DNA from: Acidimicrobiaceae bacterium
Lineage (GTDB): Bacteria > Actinomycetota > Acidimicrobiia > Acidimicrobiales > Aldehydirespiratoraceae
Assembly: GCA_009842325.1 (NCBI GenBank)
Contig: VYFQ01000008.1
Coordinates: 1-64,000, forward strand
Direction of reading: 5' to 3'
Length of the DNA: 64,000 nucleotides
The notes beneath the pieces were generated by a model. The model saw only the letters and a program-made list of their open reading frames with translations. It did no database searches and was not told the DNA's origin. The translations under genes and the position numbers were made by a program. Positions 17,726-27,086 of this stretch are shown here, piece by piece; positions within the stretch are counted from its first letter, which is position 1; every line of letters starts with the position of its first letter.

Positions 17726-19873
17726 TCAGGCCCGCAGCGAGCGGAATCGGCGCAGGCGCAGGCTGTTGGTCACCACGAACAGCGACGACAGGCCCATGGC
17801 GGCCGCCGCGGCCATCGGGCTGAGGATTCCGGTGGCGGCCAGGGGGATGGCGGCCACGTTGTAGGCGAAGGCCCAGAACAGGTTGACCTTGATCGTGGCC
17901 AGGGTGCGGCGCGACAGGGCGATGGCGTCGGGCACCGCTCGCAGGTCGCCTCCGACCACGGTGAGGTCGGACGCCTCGATCGCCACGTCGGTTCCGGTGC
18001 CGATAGCGATGCCGAGATCGGCCTGAGCAAGGGCGGGAGCGTCGTTGATCCCGTCCCCAACCATGGCCACTCGCCGTCCGGACTCCTGGAGACGCACCAC
18101 GGCATCGGCCTTGTCCGCCGGCAGAACCTCGGCCATCACGTCATCAACACCGACGGCCTCGCCCACCCAGGCGGCCGTGCGGCTGTTGTCGCCGGTGACA
18201 AGCGACACCTCCAGACCCATGGCCCGCAATTGCTGGACCGCCGGGCGAGACGTGGGCTTGACGGTGTCAGCCAGCGCGATCATCGCCTCGGCCGTTGCGC
18301 CCCGGCCCACGAGCACCGCGGTGTGGCCGCGGGCCTCGGCCGCATCTATGGCCTCGTCGAGTTCGGCGGGCACGGCATCGAAGAGCGGGCGCCTGCCGAC
18401 GCGCACCTGTGCGCCGTCGACCCGTCCGACAACGCCGAGGCCGGGATGGTTCAAGAAGTCGGTGACGGTGAGGGACAGCGGCCAGCGGCGGGCGATGGCC
18501 GCGCCGACCGGGTGCTCCGAGCGCGATTCCAGGGCCCCGGCCAGCAGGCCCATGGCCGTAGCGTCCAACCCCGACACAGCCACGGTGTCCACCACCTCGA
18601 GGCGACCCTCGGTCACGGTGCCGGTCTTGTCGAGTATCACCGCATCCACTGCCCGGGTGTCCTCGAGCACCTCCGCTCCCTTGATGATCACCCCGAGCTG
18701 GGCCCCACGGCCCGTACCGACCATCACCGCTAGCGGAGTGGCCAAACCAAGCGCGCACGGGCAGGAGATGATCAGCACCGCGACCGCCGCCGTGAACCCC
18801 TCCGAGGCCGCCGCTCCGGCCGCGAACCACACACCGAGGGTGACGGCGGCCAGTACCACGACCACGGGCACGAACACGCCAGCTACCCGGTCGGCCAGAC
18901 GCTGCACCGCGGCCCGGCCTCCCTGAGCCTCGTCCACCAGGCGCACAATCTGGGCCAGCGCGGTATCGGCCCCAACCCGGGTTGCCTCGACCTCCAGGCT
19001 GCCGTCGGCGTTGACGGTGGCCCCGATCACCTCGTCACCCGGCGCCACCTCCACGGGTACGGGCTCGCCGGTCACCATCGACATATCCACCGCCGACGCG
19101 CCGCTCACCACCACGCCGTCGGTGGCGATCCGCTCGCCAGGGCGAACGATGAAGCGCATCCCCACGGCGAGGTCCTCCGCGGGTATCTCGGTGCCGTCGG
19201 TGAGGCGGGCGGTGGAAGCGCTCAACCGGGCCAGGGCCCTCACCGCCTCGCCCGAGCGGCGGGTCGCCCGGGCCTCCAGCCACTTGCCCAGGACCACCAG
19301 GGCGACGATCACCGTGCCGGTCTCGAAGTACACATGGCCGTCGTCGATTCCGGCCAACAGCACCACCGCCGACCAGGCCCACGCGGCGGTGGTGCCCAGC
19401 GACACCAGAGTGTCCATCGTGGCGGCCCGATGGCGGAGATTGCGGGCCGCGGCCCGGTGGAAGCCCCACCCGGAGCCGAATATGACCACCGCGGAGGCCA
19501 CCAGCGCAGCCCAGCGCCAGCCGTCGAAGCGCAGCGGCGACAGCATCGAAACGGCCATCACCGGCACACCCAGCACCACCGCTCCCACTAGCCGCCGGCG
19601 CAGGGCGGCGACGCGCCGCAGTTCGGCCTCGTCATGGGACTCCGGCCGCTCCGGCGCGGAGTAGCCCGCCTGCTCGATAGTCCGCCGCAGGACGGCGTCG
19701 TCGGTGCTGCCGTCGTGGAGGACGGTGGCCCGGCCCGACGCGAAGTTCACCCGCGCGTCGACCACGCCCTCAGCGGCTCCCAGCGCGCTCTCTACTCGGG
19801 CGGCGCAGGCGCCGCAGGTCATGCCGTCCACCCGGATGTCAGTTCGGACCTTCATCGACGACCCGGTCCCCAT
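17726..19873 (-). CDS. copA: Copper-translocating P-type ATPase
   Basis: Exports Cu(I) across the membrane with ATP hydrolysis. A 715-residue protein. The N-terminal heavy-metal-associated domain has GMTCGAC (Cys near 20 and 23). TGEPVPVE is the actuator motif, [10 protein letters not shown] (near 370) the intramembrane Cu site and DKTGTVTEG (near 411) the phosphorylation site. EHPVGAAIA and [18 protein letters not shown] are the nucleotide and hinge motifs. Start: ATG at 19873, because TAGTCT lies 7 nt before it; ATG at 19855 is the alternative. Divergent from hisC. No chaperone or copper regulator is adjacent. Confidence 0.93.
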   Translation of the reverse strand: MGTGSSMKVRTDIRVDGMTCGACAARVESALGAAEGVVDARVNFASGRATVLHDGSTDDAVLRRTIEQAGYSAPERPESHDEAELRRVAALRRRLVGAVVLGVPVMAVSMLSPLRFDGWRWAALVASAVVIFGSGWGFHRAAARNLRHRAATMDTLVSLGTTAAWAWSAVVLLAGIDDGHVYFETGTVIVALVVLGKWLEARATRRSGEAVRALARLSASTARLTDGTEIPAEDLAVGMRFIVRPGERIATDGVVVSGASAVDMSMVTGEPVPVEVAPGDEVIGATVNADGSLEVEATRVGADTALAQIVRLVDEAQGGRAAVQRLADRVAGVFVPVVVVLAAVTLGVWFAAGAAASEGFTAAVAVLIISCPCALGLATPLAVMVGTGRGAQLGVIIKGAEVLEDTRAVDAVILDKTGTVTEGRLEVVDTVAVSGLDATAMGLLAGALESRSEHPVGAAIARRWPLSLTVTDFLNHPGLGVVGRVDGAQVRVGRRPLFDAVPAELDEAIDAAEARGHTAVLVGRGATAEAMIALADTVKPTSRPAVQQLRAMGLEVSLVTGDNSRTAAWVGEAVGVDDVMAEVLPADKADAVVRLQESGRRVAMVGDGINDAPALAQADLGIAIGTGTDVAIEASDLTVVGGDLRAVPDAIALSRRTLATIKVNLFWAFAYNVAAIPLAATGILSPMAAAAAMGLSSLFVVTNSLRLRRFRSLRA

Positions 19874-19880
19874 ACGTCCA

Positions 19881-19886
19881 AGACTA
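19881..19886 (-). promoter_or_regulatory. -10 element (TAGTCT) of copA
   Basis: TAGTCT, 7 nt, ATG at 19873: leaderless configuration. Confidence 0.5.
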
Positions 19887-19972
19887 CGCCCGGGGCACCT
19901 CCAATATTCCTGCGACAAAGGTCACGTGATGTCGTCATCAGCAGGGATTTCGGGAGTGGGTGCCGCATGGGG

Positions 19973-19978
19973 CAGACT
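19973..19978 (+). promoter_or_regulatory. -10 element (CAGACT) of hisC
   Basis: CAGACT, 6 nt, GTG at 19985. The same hexamer precedes both MFS genes at 32781 and 34039. Confidence 0.5.
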
Positions 19979-19984
19979 GGCACC

Positions 19985-21109
19985 GTGACCTCCCCCGAAT
20001 CCCAGACTCCGGCGCGGGTAGGGCGGGTGCGTCCCGCCGTGGACGCCCTTCCCGCGTACAAGCCGGGCAAGGCCGCCGAGCAGGCCGAGCGGGAGCACAA
20101 CATCGCCGAGGCCATCAAGCTGGCCTCCAACGAGAACCCCTACCCGCCGCCAGTGGCGGTGGTCGAGGCAGTGGCCGCGGCGTGCCGGGACGGCAACCTC
20201 TACTGCGACCATCGGGCCACCGGGGTGCGCGAGGCCCTGGCGGACCGGCTGGATCTGGCGGTGGAGCAGGTGACCGTGGGCGCGGGCTCGGTAGCCCTGC
20301 TCTACCAGCTCGCCACGGCCTACCTCGACCCCGGCGACGAGGCGGTCACACCCTGGATCTCCTTCGAGGCCTATCCGATCTCGGTGCAGACCATGGGCGG
20401 GACCCTGGCGAAGGTTCCTCTGACGGCCGGCCATGCCTTCGACCTCGACGCGGTGGCCGCCGCGGTGACCGAACGCACCAAGCTGGTGCTGCTGGCCACC
20501 CCCAACAACCCCACCGGCACGGCGGTGTCGACGGCCGCGGTGGAGAGGCTGGCCGAGAGCATCCCCAGCGACGTAGTCGTGCTGGTTGACGAGGCCTACC
20601 GGGAGTTCGCCGACCCTGCTCTCGGCGATCCGGTGGTCGATCTGCTGCCCCGCTTCGACAACGTGGCTGTGGCCCGGACGTTCTCCAAGGCCTACGGATT
20701 GGCCAGCCTGAGATTGGGCTACGTGATGGCCCACCCCGAGATCGTGTCGGCCATCGACAAGTGCCTGATCCCGTTCAACGTCAACGGGCTGGCCCAGGCT
20801 GCGGCCCTGGCCGCGCTGGGAGACGACGGTGCCGCCGCCGAGGCGCAGGCGAACATCGATGCCATCAAGGTCGAGCGGGGCCGGGTGGCGGCCGCGCTGG
20901 CCGCCGACGGCTGGGACATACCCGATTCCCAGGCCAACTTCATGTGGATACACCTGGGCGAGCGCACCGACGAGGTGTGCATCGCCCTAGAGCAGCGGGG
21001 CGTCGTCGTCCGCCCGTTCTCGGGGGTCGGCATCCGGGTCACCATCGGCACCCCCGCCCAGAACGACCGCTTCCTGTCCACCCTGGCCGAGGTCGCCAAC
21101 CCAGCCTGA
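19985..21109 (+). CDS. hisC: Histidinol-phosphate/aromatic aminotransferase
   Basis: A PLP-dependent class I aminotransferase that converts histidinol phosphate (or aromatic amino acids) and 2-oxoglutarate. A 374-residue protein with family motifs KLASNENPYPPP, ATPNNPTGT, VLVDEAYREF and the PLP lysine in TFSKAYGLASLRLGY (Lys near 235). The GTG at 19985 is preferred because CAGACT lies 6 nt upstream; ATG at 19967 is in frame. No other his genes are nearby, so a Pat-type aromatic aminotransferase role is an alternative. Confidence 0.87.
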   Translation: MTSPESQTPARVGRVRPAVDALPAYKPGKAAEQAEREHNIAEAIKLASNENPYPPPVAVVEAVAAACRDGNLYCDHRATGVREALADRLDLAVEQVTVGAGSVALLYQLATAYLDPGDEAVTPWISFEAYPISVQTMGGTLAKVPLTAGHAFDLDAVAAAVTERTKLVLLATPNNPTGTAVSTAAVERLAESIPSDVVVLVDEAYREFADPALGDPVVDLLPRFDNVAVARTFSKAYGLASLRLGYVMAHPEIVSAIDKCLIPFNVNGLAQAAALAALGDDGAAAEAQANIDAIKVERGRVAAALAADGWDIPDSQANFMWIHLGERTDEVCIALEQRGVVVRPFSGVGIRVTIGTPAQNDRFLSTLAEVANPA

Positions 21110-21128
21110 CGCCGGGATCCCGGCCAGG

Positions 21129-21377
21129 TCAGCCGCCGGCGGTCTGGGGGACGAAATAGACGACCGCACCGTCGGCCAGGGGCTCGTACTCGGGGTGGGC
21201 GATGAGCAGGCCGTCTATCACGACCGAGACACCGGCTCGCAGGGCGTCGCCCAGGCCGGGGTAGCGACGGTCGAGGTCGTCGATGAGAGCACCAACGGTG
21301 GCTCCCTCTGCCTCAACCTCGGCGAGCCCGCCGGTGGCGCCCCGCAGGTTGGAACTCAGATGGACCCGGACGGCCAT
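21129..21377 (-). CDS. MoaD/ThiS-like ubiquitin-fold protein
   Basis: An 82-residue beta-grasp protein ending in TAGG, the C-terminal Gly-Gly that is adenylated and thiocarboxylated in MoaD/ThiS-type sulfur carriers. It lies 36 nt behind the large molybdenum-hydroxylase subunit with its own GGGAGG Shine-Dalgarno. Sulfur delivery for molybdopterin, or for sulfuration of the hydroxylase cofactor, is the likely job (inference from context). Confidence 0.8.
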   Translation of the reverse strand: MAVRVHLSSNLRGATGGLAEVEAEGATVGALIDDLDRRYPGLGDALRAGVSVVIDGLLIAHPEYEPLADGAVVYFVPQTAGG

Positions 21378-21413
21378 GGGCGGCCTCCCGCAGCCGAGGC
21401 TCTGCTGGCCCGC

Positions 21414-23675
21414 CTAGGAGCCGTTGGAGCCGCCGTTGGCAGTGATGGCCTCCAGCACCCTGATGGGCGACATCGGCAGGTCGCGGATGCGGCACCCGGT
21501 GGCGTCGTAGATGGCGTTGGCCACTGCCGGTATCGGGGGCACGATGCCGGTCTCGCCCACGCCGCGCACACCGTAGGGATGGGCCGGGTTGGGGACCTCC
21601 ACGATGATGGCGTCGATCATGGGCAGGTCCGAGGCCACCGGCACCCGGTAGTCGAGGAAGCTGGGGTTCTCCATCACACCGTCGGAGTCGTAGATGTACT
21701 CCTCGTTGAGGGCCCAGCCGACTCCCTGGGCGACGCCGCCCTGGATCTGGCCCTCCACGTAGCTGGGATGGATGGCGGTGCCCGCGTCCTGCGAGGCGGT
21801 GTAGCGCACCACCCGCACCACGCCGGTCTCGGGGTCGACCTCCACGTCGCAGAGGTGCACCGCGAAGCCGGGGCCAGCCCCGTGGGCCTCCAGCGACCCG
21901 GTGGCGGTGAGCGGGCCGCCGGTGCGCTTGGCCTTGGCACAAATGGCGGCCATGGACAGCGGATCCTTGTCGCCGTCGCTGCCGGTGTAGACGGCCTGAC
22001 CGTCCACCCAGTCGACATCGTCGATGTCGGCGCCCATCATCTTGGCCGCCCGTCCCCGCAACTCGACCACCATTTTGCGGCAGGCTTCCACCACGGCCAT
22101 GCCGGTGGCGAAGGTGGCCCGGCTGCCCTCGGTGATGTCGGTGAAGCCGACCGCCTCGGTGTCGCCCACCACGGGTCGGATGTCGTGGGGGTCGATGCCC
22201 AGCTCCTCGGCGGCCATCAGCGCCATCGAGGCCCGGCTGCCGCCGATGTCGGGGCTGCCGGTAACCACGGTGGCGGTGCCGTCCTCGTTGAGGTTGACGG
22301 TGGCGCTGGACGACTCGCCGATGTTGAACCAGTAGCCGGCAGCCAGGCCCCGGCCCTGGTTGGGTCCCAAAGGAGCGGAGAAGTGCGGATGGTCGCGCAC
22401 CGCTTCGAGGCACTCCACGAACCCGATGCGGGCGAACGGGAAGCCCATCGTGGACGGGTCGCCCTCGGTGACCGCGTTCTTGAGCCTCAGGTCCATGGCG
22501 TCGATGCCGAGCTCCTCGGCGACTTCGTCGAGCATCGTCTCGATCGCGTAGGCGGTCAAGGGCGCGGCCGGCGCCCGGTAAGCGGCCGAGCGGGCCGTGT
22601 TGATCACGACATCGAGCGCCTCGACTTCGAAGTTGGGAACCTTGTAGGACTCGAACACGGTCATGGCGCCCAGCAGCCCGCCGGGGCCGGCGTAGGCGCC
22701 GTTGGTGTAGATCAGGTAGGCGTCCCCGGCCACCAGGTTGCCGTCGCTCTGGACGCCGAGCTTGATCCTGAGCTTGGTGCCCGGCGCGGGGCCGGTGGCG
22801 CGGAACACCTCGTCGCGGGTCATCACCATCTTCACCGGACGGCCCGCTTTGGCCGACAGGGCCACGGCCAGCGGCTCGAGGTAGATGGTGGTCTTGCCAC
22901 CGAAACCGCCCCCTATCTCGGCGGGGATCACCCGGATGCGGGTGGTCTCCCAGCCGAGCAGCGTGGCGGTGGACGACCGGACGTTGAAGTGCCCCTGCGA
23001 GGAGCACCAGATCGTGGTGTGGCCGTCCTGGCCGGTGTCGGCCACGCAGGCGTGGGGCTCGATGTATCCCTGGTGGACCGGCTGGGTGGTGAACTCCCGC
23101 TCGATCACCAGGTCGGCCTCGGCGAACCCGGCGTCGAGCTCGCCGCCCGAGAACCGGGTGATGTTGCTGATGTTGGAGGGCTCCTCCGCGGGCGGGTTGG
23201 CTCCCGCGGTCATCATGTGAGCGTGCAGCACGGGGGCGTCGGCGGCCAGCGCCTGGTCGATGGTGAGCACCGCCGGCAGCACCTCGTACTCCACCTTGAC
23301 CGCGGCCGCGGCCGCCTGGGCCTGGTCGCGGGTGGAGGCGGCCACCGCAGCCAACGCGTGGCCCTCGTAGAAGACCTTGTCGCGGGCGATCACGTTGATG
23401 CACATGTCGTACTGGCGGTGGCCGGGTTCGACGGCCGGGAAGTCGTCGCCGGTGATCACCGCTTTGACGCCGGGCATGGCCTCGGCCTCCGACGTGTCGA
23501 TGGACACGATGCGGGCGTGGGCGTGGGGTGAGCGCACCACGATGCCGTGGAGCTGCCCCGACATGTTGAGGTCGGCCGCGAAGCGGGCCCGGCCGGTCAC
23601 CTTCTCGAGCCCGTCGTGGCGGACGGGCCGGGTGCCGACGTACTTGTAGCGGGGCTTGGGCTCGGTGACAGTCAC
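21414..23675 (-). CDS. Molybdenum hydroxylase large subunit (xanthine/CO/aldehyde dehydrogenase family)
   Basis: A 753-residue Mo-binding catalytic subunit. PHAHARI is near the N-terminus, GGGFGGKT is the Mo-pterin motif and AYRAPAAPLTAYAIE replaces the AYRCSFR loop of form I CO dehydrogenase. GVGETGIVPP carries the catalytic Glu near the end. The absence of AYRCSFR argues against a true CO dehydrogenase; the substrate (purine, aldehyde or N-heterocycle) is unknown. Separated by 9 nt from the 2Fe-2S subunit gene, in an operon M-S-L-moaD on the minus strand. Confidence 0.9.
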   Translation of the reverse strand: MTVTEPKPRYKYVGTRPVRHDGLEKVTGRARFAADLNMSGQLHGIVVRSPHAHARIVSIDTSEAEAMPGVKAVITGDDFPAVEPGHRQYDMCINVIARDKVFYEGHALAAVAASTRDQAQAAAAAVKVEYEVLPAVLTIDQALAADAPVLHAHMMTAGANPPAEEPSNISNITRFSGGELDAGFAEADLVIEREFTTQPVHQGYIEPHACVADTGQDGHTTIWCSSQGHFNVRSSTATLLGWETTRIRVIPAEIGGGFGGKTTIYLEPLAVALSAKAGRPVKMVMTRDEVFRATGPAPGTKLRIKLGVQSDGNLVAGDAYLIYTNGAYAGPGGLLGAMTVFESYKVPNFEVEALDVVINTARSAAYRAPAAPLTAYAIETMLDEVAEELGIDAMDLRLKNAVTEGDPSTMGFPFARIGFVECLEAVRDHPHFSAPLGPNQGRGLAAGYWFNIGESSSATVNLNEDGTATVVTGSPDIGGSRASMALMAAEELGIDPHDIRPVVGDTEAVGFTDITEGSRATFATGMAVVEACRKMVVELRGRAAKMMGADIDDVDWVDGQAVYTGSDGDKDPLSMAAICAKAKRTGGPLTATGSLEAHGAGPGFAVHLCDVEVDPETGVVRVVRYTASQDAGTAIHPSYVEGQIQGGVAQGVGWALNEEYIYDSDGVMENPSFLDYRVPVASDLPMIDAIIVEVPNPAHPYGVRGVGETGIVPPIPAVANAIYDATGCRIRDLPMSPIRVLEAITANGGSNGS

Positions 23676-23684
23676 TGGCAGCTC

Positions 23685-24161
23685 CTAGCTCTCATTCATG
23701 GTCTGGGCCGCGGCCTGCACGGCCCGCACGATCTTGTCGTAGCCGGTGCACCGGCAGAGGTTGCCGGCCAGGCCGTAGCGGATCTCGGTCTCGTCGGGGT
23801 CGGGGTTGCGGTCGAGCAGCGCCTTGGCCGCCACCAGGAACCCGGGGGTGCACACGCCGCACTGCAGGGCGGCGCCCTCCAGGAAGCACTGCTGTAGGGG
23901 ATGCAGATCGTCGCCGGTGGCCATCCCCTCCACGGTGGAGATGTTGCGGCCGTCGGCTTCGGGGGCGAGCACCAGGCAGGAGCACAGCAGCCGACCGTCC
24001 ATGACGATCGAGCAGGCCCCGCAGTCGCCGGTGCCGCAGCCCTCTTTGGCGCCGGTGAGGCCGACCTCGTCGCGCAGGGCGTCGAGCAGGGTCTGGCCGC
24101 CGTCGCAGAGGAACTCGGCCGGGTCGCCGTTGATGGTGCAGGTGACGTGGACGCGGCTCAT
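23685..24161 (-). CDS. Molybdenum hydroxylase 2Fe-2S subunit
   Basis: A 158-residue subunit carrying two [2Fe-2S] clusters: plant-type CGTGDCGACSIVMDGRLLCSC and the helical C-terminal LQCGVCTPGF ... GNLCRCTGYDKIV. It transfers electrons from the Mo site to FAD. Its start overlaps the stop of the FAD subunit by 4 nt (ATGA). Confidence 0.93.
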   Translation of the reverse strand: MSRVHVTCTINGDPAEFLCDGGQTLLDALRDEVGLTGAKEGCGTGDCGACSIVMDGRLLCSCLVLAPEADGRNISTVEGMATGDDLHPLQQCFLEGAALQCGVCTPGFLVAAKALLDRNPDPDETEIRYGLAGNLCRCTGYDKIVRAVQAAAQTMNES

Positions 24162-25027
24162 GACTGGCCTCCTTGCCGGGCGGCCCGCTCGGCTGCGATG
24201 GACACTGCCCGGCGGGCCAGCACGCCGGCCACCTGCCGGCGGTAGGCGACGGTGCCCCGCTTGTCGTCGATGGGGTTGGTGGCAGCGGCTGCAGCCGCCT
24301 CAACGGCGGCCAGCGCATCGCCCGCCGGCTCGTTGCCGATCAGGGCGGCCTCGGCATCGGGCACCCGTACCACGGTGGGAGCCACCGCGCCGAGGGCGAT
24401 GGCGGCTGCGGCGACCCTGCCGTCGCCGTCGAGGGTGACCCGGGCCGCCGCGCCGACCACGGCGATGTCCATCTCGGTGCGGGGGATCAGCCGCAGGTAG
24501 GCGTCGGCGGTGCGGGCCGGCGGCTCGTCCAGCTCGAACTCGACGATGATCTCGCCCGGCCCGAGCGACGTGGTGCCGGGGCCTGTGGCGACGTCGGCCG
24601 CGGCCACGGTGCGCTCCCCGCCCGGTCCGGCGATCACGGCCCGGGCGTCGTTGACGATGAGGCTGGGAGGGGTGTCGGCCGCGGGCGAGGCGTTGGCCAA
24701 GTTGCCGCCCCAGCTCGACCGGCTCTGGATCTGATCGGAGCCGATGAGCCCGCTGGCCTCGACGAGGCCTGGGAAGGCCGCGGCCAGGCCGTCGTGGGCG
24801 CAGATATCGGCGGTGGGGGTGGCCGCGCCGACCGTGTGGGTGGATCCGTTGCTGCTGATCGCACACAAGCGCGCGATGCGCTTGAGGTCGACCATGACGG
24901 TCGGTTCAGGTCGGCCGGCGCGAATCTGGGGGATCAGGTCGGTTGCGCCCGCGTAGACGCGGGCGTCCGGCTCGGAGCCCAACAGATCCACAGCCTCGGC
25001 CACCGTCGTCGGGGAGGCATATTTCAT
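24158..25027 (-). CDS. Molybdenum hydroxylase FAD subunit
   Basis: A 289-residue FAD-binding subunit. VYAGATDLIPQIRAG and SIGSDQIQSRSSWGGNLANASP-like segments (AGATD and SxxxxGGNLANASPAAD) match FAD-binding motifs of the CoxM/XdhB family; PRTEMDIAVVGAAA is also typical. The start ATG at 25027 has TATGCT 7 nt upstream. First gene of the hydroxylase operon. Confidence 0.9.
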   Translation of the reverse strand: MKYASPTTVAEAVDLLGSEPDARVYAGATDLIPQIRAGRPEPTVMVDLKRIARLCAISSNGSTHTVGAATPTADICAHDGLAAAFPGLVEASGLIGSDQIQSRSSWGGNLANASPAADTPPSLIVNDARAVIAGPGGERTVAAADVATGPGTTSLGPGEIIVEFELDEPPARTADAYLRLIPRTEMDIAVVGAAARVTLDGDGRVAAAAIALGAVAPTVVRVPDAEAALIGNEPAGDALAAVEAAAAAATNPIDDKRGTVAYRRQVAGVLARRAVSIAAERAARQGGQS

Positions 25028-25034
25028 GGCCGAG

Positions 25035-25044
25035 AGCATAGGGT
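25035..25044. promoter_or_regulatory. Overlapping divergent -10 elements
   Basis: Minus strand: TATGCT (25035-25040), 7 nt from the ATG at 25027. Plus strand: TAGGGT (25039-25044), 8 nt from the ATG at 25053. The two hexamers share the self-complementary TA at 25039-25040, so one 10-bp segment appears to drive both leaderless transcripts. Confidence 0.55.
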
Positions 25045-25052
25045 CGTAGCCC

Positions 25053-26078
25053 ATGGCGGACACATCCCCGACTACCGGCTCGGTCGGCATCCCCGGCTCC
25101 AAGGGCTACGAGCCCGAGGTTCCCATAACGACCTCGCCGATGTTCGACTGGCCGCCCAGGCCGGCGGCGACGCTGCTGTACCTGGTCAAACCGGTGATGC
25201 TGCCCTACGGCGTGTTCTGGGTGGCGCTGGCCGCGCTGACGTGGAACTACCTCACGCCGTCGATGGAGCGGATGGCGAGCCTGCGGCCGGGGTGGATGCT
25301 CCAGATCTACCTCCGCAACGCGCTGATCCTGACCGCGGTGGCGGGAGCGCTGCATCTGGCGCTGTATGTGAGACGGGCTCAGCAGCAGCGCTACAAGTAC
25401 AACCGGCAGTGGATGAGCACCACCAACCGGGAGTTCCTGTGGACCAACCAGACCCGCGACAACGTGTTCTGGAGCCTGGCCAGCGGGGTCACCATCTGGA
25501 CGGCGTACGAGGCGCTCACCATGTGGTTCTACGCCAACGACTGGATCCCGCAGGTTGAGTGGTCGTCAGGGTGGCCGTACCTGTCGGTGCTGACCGTCGG
25601 GGTGTTCCTGTGGTCGGTGACCCACTTCTACCTGAACCACCGGCTGCTGCACGTCCGCTGGTTCTACGACCACGCCCACTACCTGCACCACCGCAACGTC
25701 AACACCGGGCCCTGGACCGGCATCTCGATGCACCCGCTGGAGCACTTGATCTACTTCAGCGTGTTCGCGTTGTGGTGGGTGATCCCGGCCCATCCGTTCA
25801 TCGTGATCCTCGGCGGCCTGTTCCAGGGCGTGTCGCCGGCGGTGTCGCACTCAGGCTTCGAGCGCTTCGAAGTTGGCCGGCGCGAGGGACGCAGCGCGCC
25901 GGGCGCCGACTACTTCCACCATCTGCACCACCGCTACTTCGAGTGCAACTACGGCAACCGTCCCGTGCCCATCGACAAGCTGTTCGGCACCTTCCACGAC
26001 GGCACCCCCGAGGCCCACGCCCGCATGCGCCAACGCATGAAGGCCCGCCGAGGCACCCAGGCTGGCGCAGAGGCCTGA
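25053..26078 (+). CDS. Fatty acid hydroxylase / sterol desaturase family membrane protein
   Basis: A 341-residue di-iron membrane oxygenase. Several hydrophobic segments precede the histidine motifs NHRLLH, HYLHHRN and FHHLHHRYFECNYGN, which bind the di-iron centre. Substrates in this superfamily include sterols, fatty acids and carotenoids; none can be assigned here. The ATG at 25053 is 8 nt from TAGGGT. Divergent from the molybdenum hydroxylase operon, with overlapping promoters. Confidence 0.87.
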   Translation: MADTSPTTGSVGIPGSKGYEPEVPITTSPMFDWPPRPAATLLYLVKPVMLPYGVFWVALAALTWNYLTPSMERMASLRPGWMLQIYLRNALILTAVAGALHLALYVRRAQQQRYKYNRQWMSTTNREFLWTNQTRDNVFWSLASGVTIWTAYEALTMWFYANDWIPQVEWSSGWPYLSVLTVGVFLWSVTHFYLNHRLLHVRWFYDHAHYLHHRNVNTGPWTGISMHPLEHLIYFSVFALWWVIPAHPFIVILGGLFQGVSPAVSHSGFERFEVGRREGRSAPGADYFHHLHHRYFECNYGNRPVPIDKLFGTFHDGTPEAHARMRQRMKARRGTQAGAEA

Positions 26079-26095
26079 TCCGCCTGCCCAGACTG

Positions 26096-26142
26096 GAATT
26101 GGCAGCAGAATGCACGCTATGCGTGCATAACGCTGCCAATTC
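26096..26142. repeat. Palindromic intergenic repeat, copy 1
   Basis: 22-nt arms around a TAT loop, 19 of 22 pairs matching. Each arm has GGCAGC outside and ATGCACGC inside, with a 3-nt internal mismatch. It lies 17 nt after the hydroxylase stop codon. Related copies are at 31423-31468 and 31493-31541. Confidence 0.8.
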
Positions 26143-26177
26143 TCGGCCGGCGGGCACGACGGTCGAGGGGGCGGCAG

Positions 26178-26183
26178 TAGCGT
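26178..26183 (+). promoter_or_regulatory. -10 element (TAGCGT) of the MpaB-like gene
   Basis: TAGCGT, 6 nt, ATG at 26190. Confidence 0.5.
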
Positions 26184-26189
26184 GCGGGC

Positions 26190-27086
26190 ATGGACACGCT
26201 GCAGCGCTACCGGGCCCGCCTGGGCGCCTCGGTCAGCGGGTTGTTCTCCCACGGCGAGATGCCGCTGCAGCGCACCGCCGACTATCCCGGCGACGCCGGA
26301 CTGTGCGGGCCGGGCTCAGTGAGCTGGAAGGCGATCGGCGATGTGAGCGTGTTCGTGGGCGCCATCCGGGCGCTGCTGATCCAGGCCGCCCACCCCGAAG
26401 CGGTGGCCGGCGTCGACGACCACAGCCGCTACCGCGACGATCCCATGGGCCGCCTCAACCGCACTGCGTTCTACGTGACGTCGGCGACCTTCGGGGCAAT
26501 GCCCGAAGTGGAGGGGGCAGTGGACCGAGTCAGGGCCGCCCACCATGGCGTGAGCGGCACATCGCACCGGGGCCTCGCCTATGACGCCACGATGCCGGAT
26601 CTGGCCGCCTGGGTGCACAACACCCTCACCGAGTCGTTCCTTGTGTCGTACCGCGAGTTCGGCTTAGGTCTCACCGAGGCAGAGGCCGACCGGTTCGTCG
26701 TCGAGCAGTCCCAGGTGGGCGCCATGCTCGGGGCCGCTCCCCTGCCCCAGACCGCGGCGGAGCTGCACACCTGGGTCCGCACCCATCCCGCGCTGGCGCC
26801 CAGCCCCGGGATGCGGTCCGCAGTCGACTTCCTGCGGCAACCGCCCCTCCCGGCGCGCCAACGGTTCGGCTACGCAGTGCTGATGCAGGGAGCGATCAGC
26901 ACTATGCCCACCGAGTTGACCGCAGTGCTGGGCCTGAAGGCCCGCCCCGGCGCTCGCCTGACCACGACCACGCTGTTGACGTTCCTGCGCTGGGGACTGC
27001 GCAACAGCCCGTCATGGCGAGCCGCGCTAGACCGCTGCGGCGCTCCCTACGATCCGTCCAAGTTCCGGGAGATGCCCCGACCGTGA
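26190..27086 (+). CDS. Oxygenase MpaB family protein (DUF2236)
   Basis: A 298-residue protein of the MpaB/latex-clearing-protein haem oxygenase family. GPGSVSWKAIGDVSVFVGAIRALLIQAAHPEAVAGVDDHSRYRDDPMGR contains the conserved core and the candidate haem histidine. Family members cleave or oxidise hydrophobic substrates; the substrate here is unknown. Its stop overlaps the GTG of the globin gene (GTGA), which indicates tight co-expression of two haem proteins. Confidence 0.85.
   Translation: MDTLQRYRARLGASVSGLFSHGEMPLQRTADYPGDAGLCGPGSVSWKAIGDVSVFVGAIRALLIQAAHPEAVAGVDDHSRYRDDPMGRLNRTAFYVTSATFGAMPEVEGAVDRVRAAHHGVSGTSHRGLAYDATMPDLAAWVHNTLTESFLVSYREFGLGLTEAEADRFVVEQSQVGAMLGAAPLPQTAAELHTWVRTHPALAPSPGMRSAVDFLRQPPLPARQRFGYAVLMQGAISTMPTELTAVLGLKARPGARLTTTTLLTFLRWGLRNSPSWRAALDRCGAPYDPSKFREMPRP

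Noticed and set aside
21195..23531. Long open frame on the plus strand through the molybdenum hydroxylase genes
   Set aside because: Antisense shadow of a high-GC gene: low-complexity Gly/Val/His-rich translation, no motifs, while the minus strand encodes a complete enzyme.
21414..25027. Calling the molybdenum hydroxylase a CO dehydrogenase
   Set aside because: The form I active-site loop AYRCSFR is absent (AYRAPAAP instead), so only the family can be stated.
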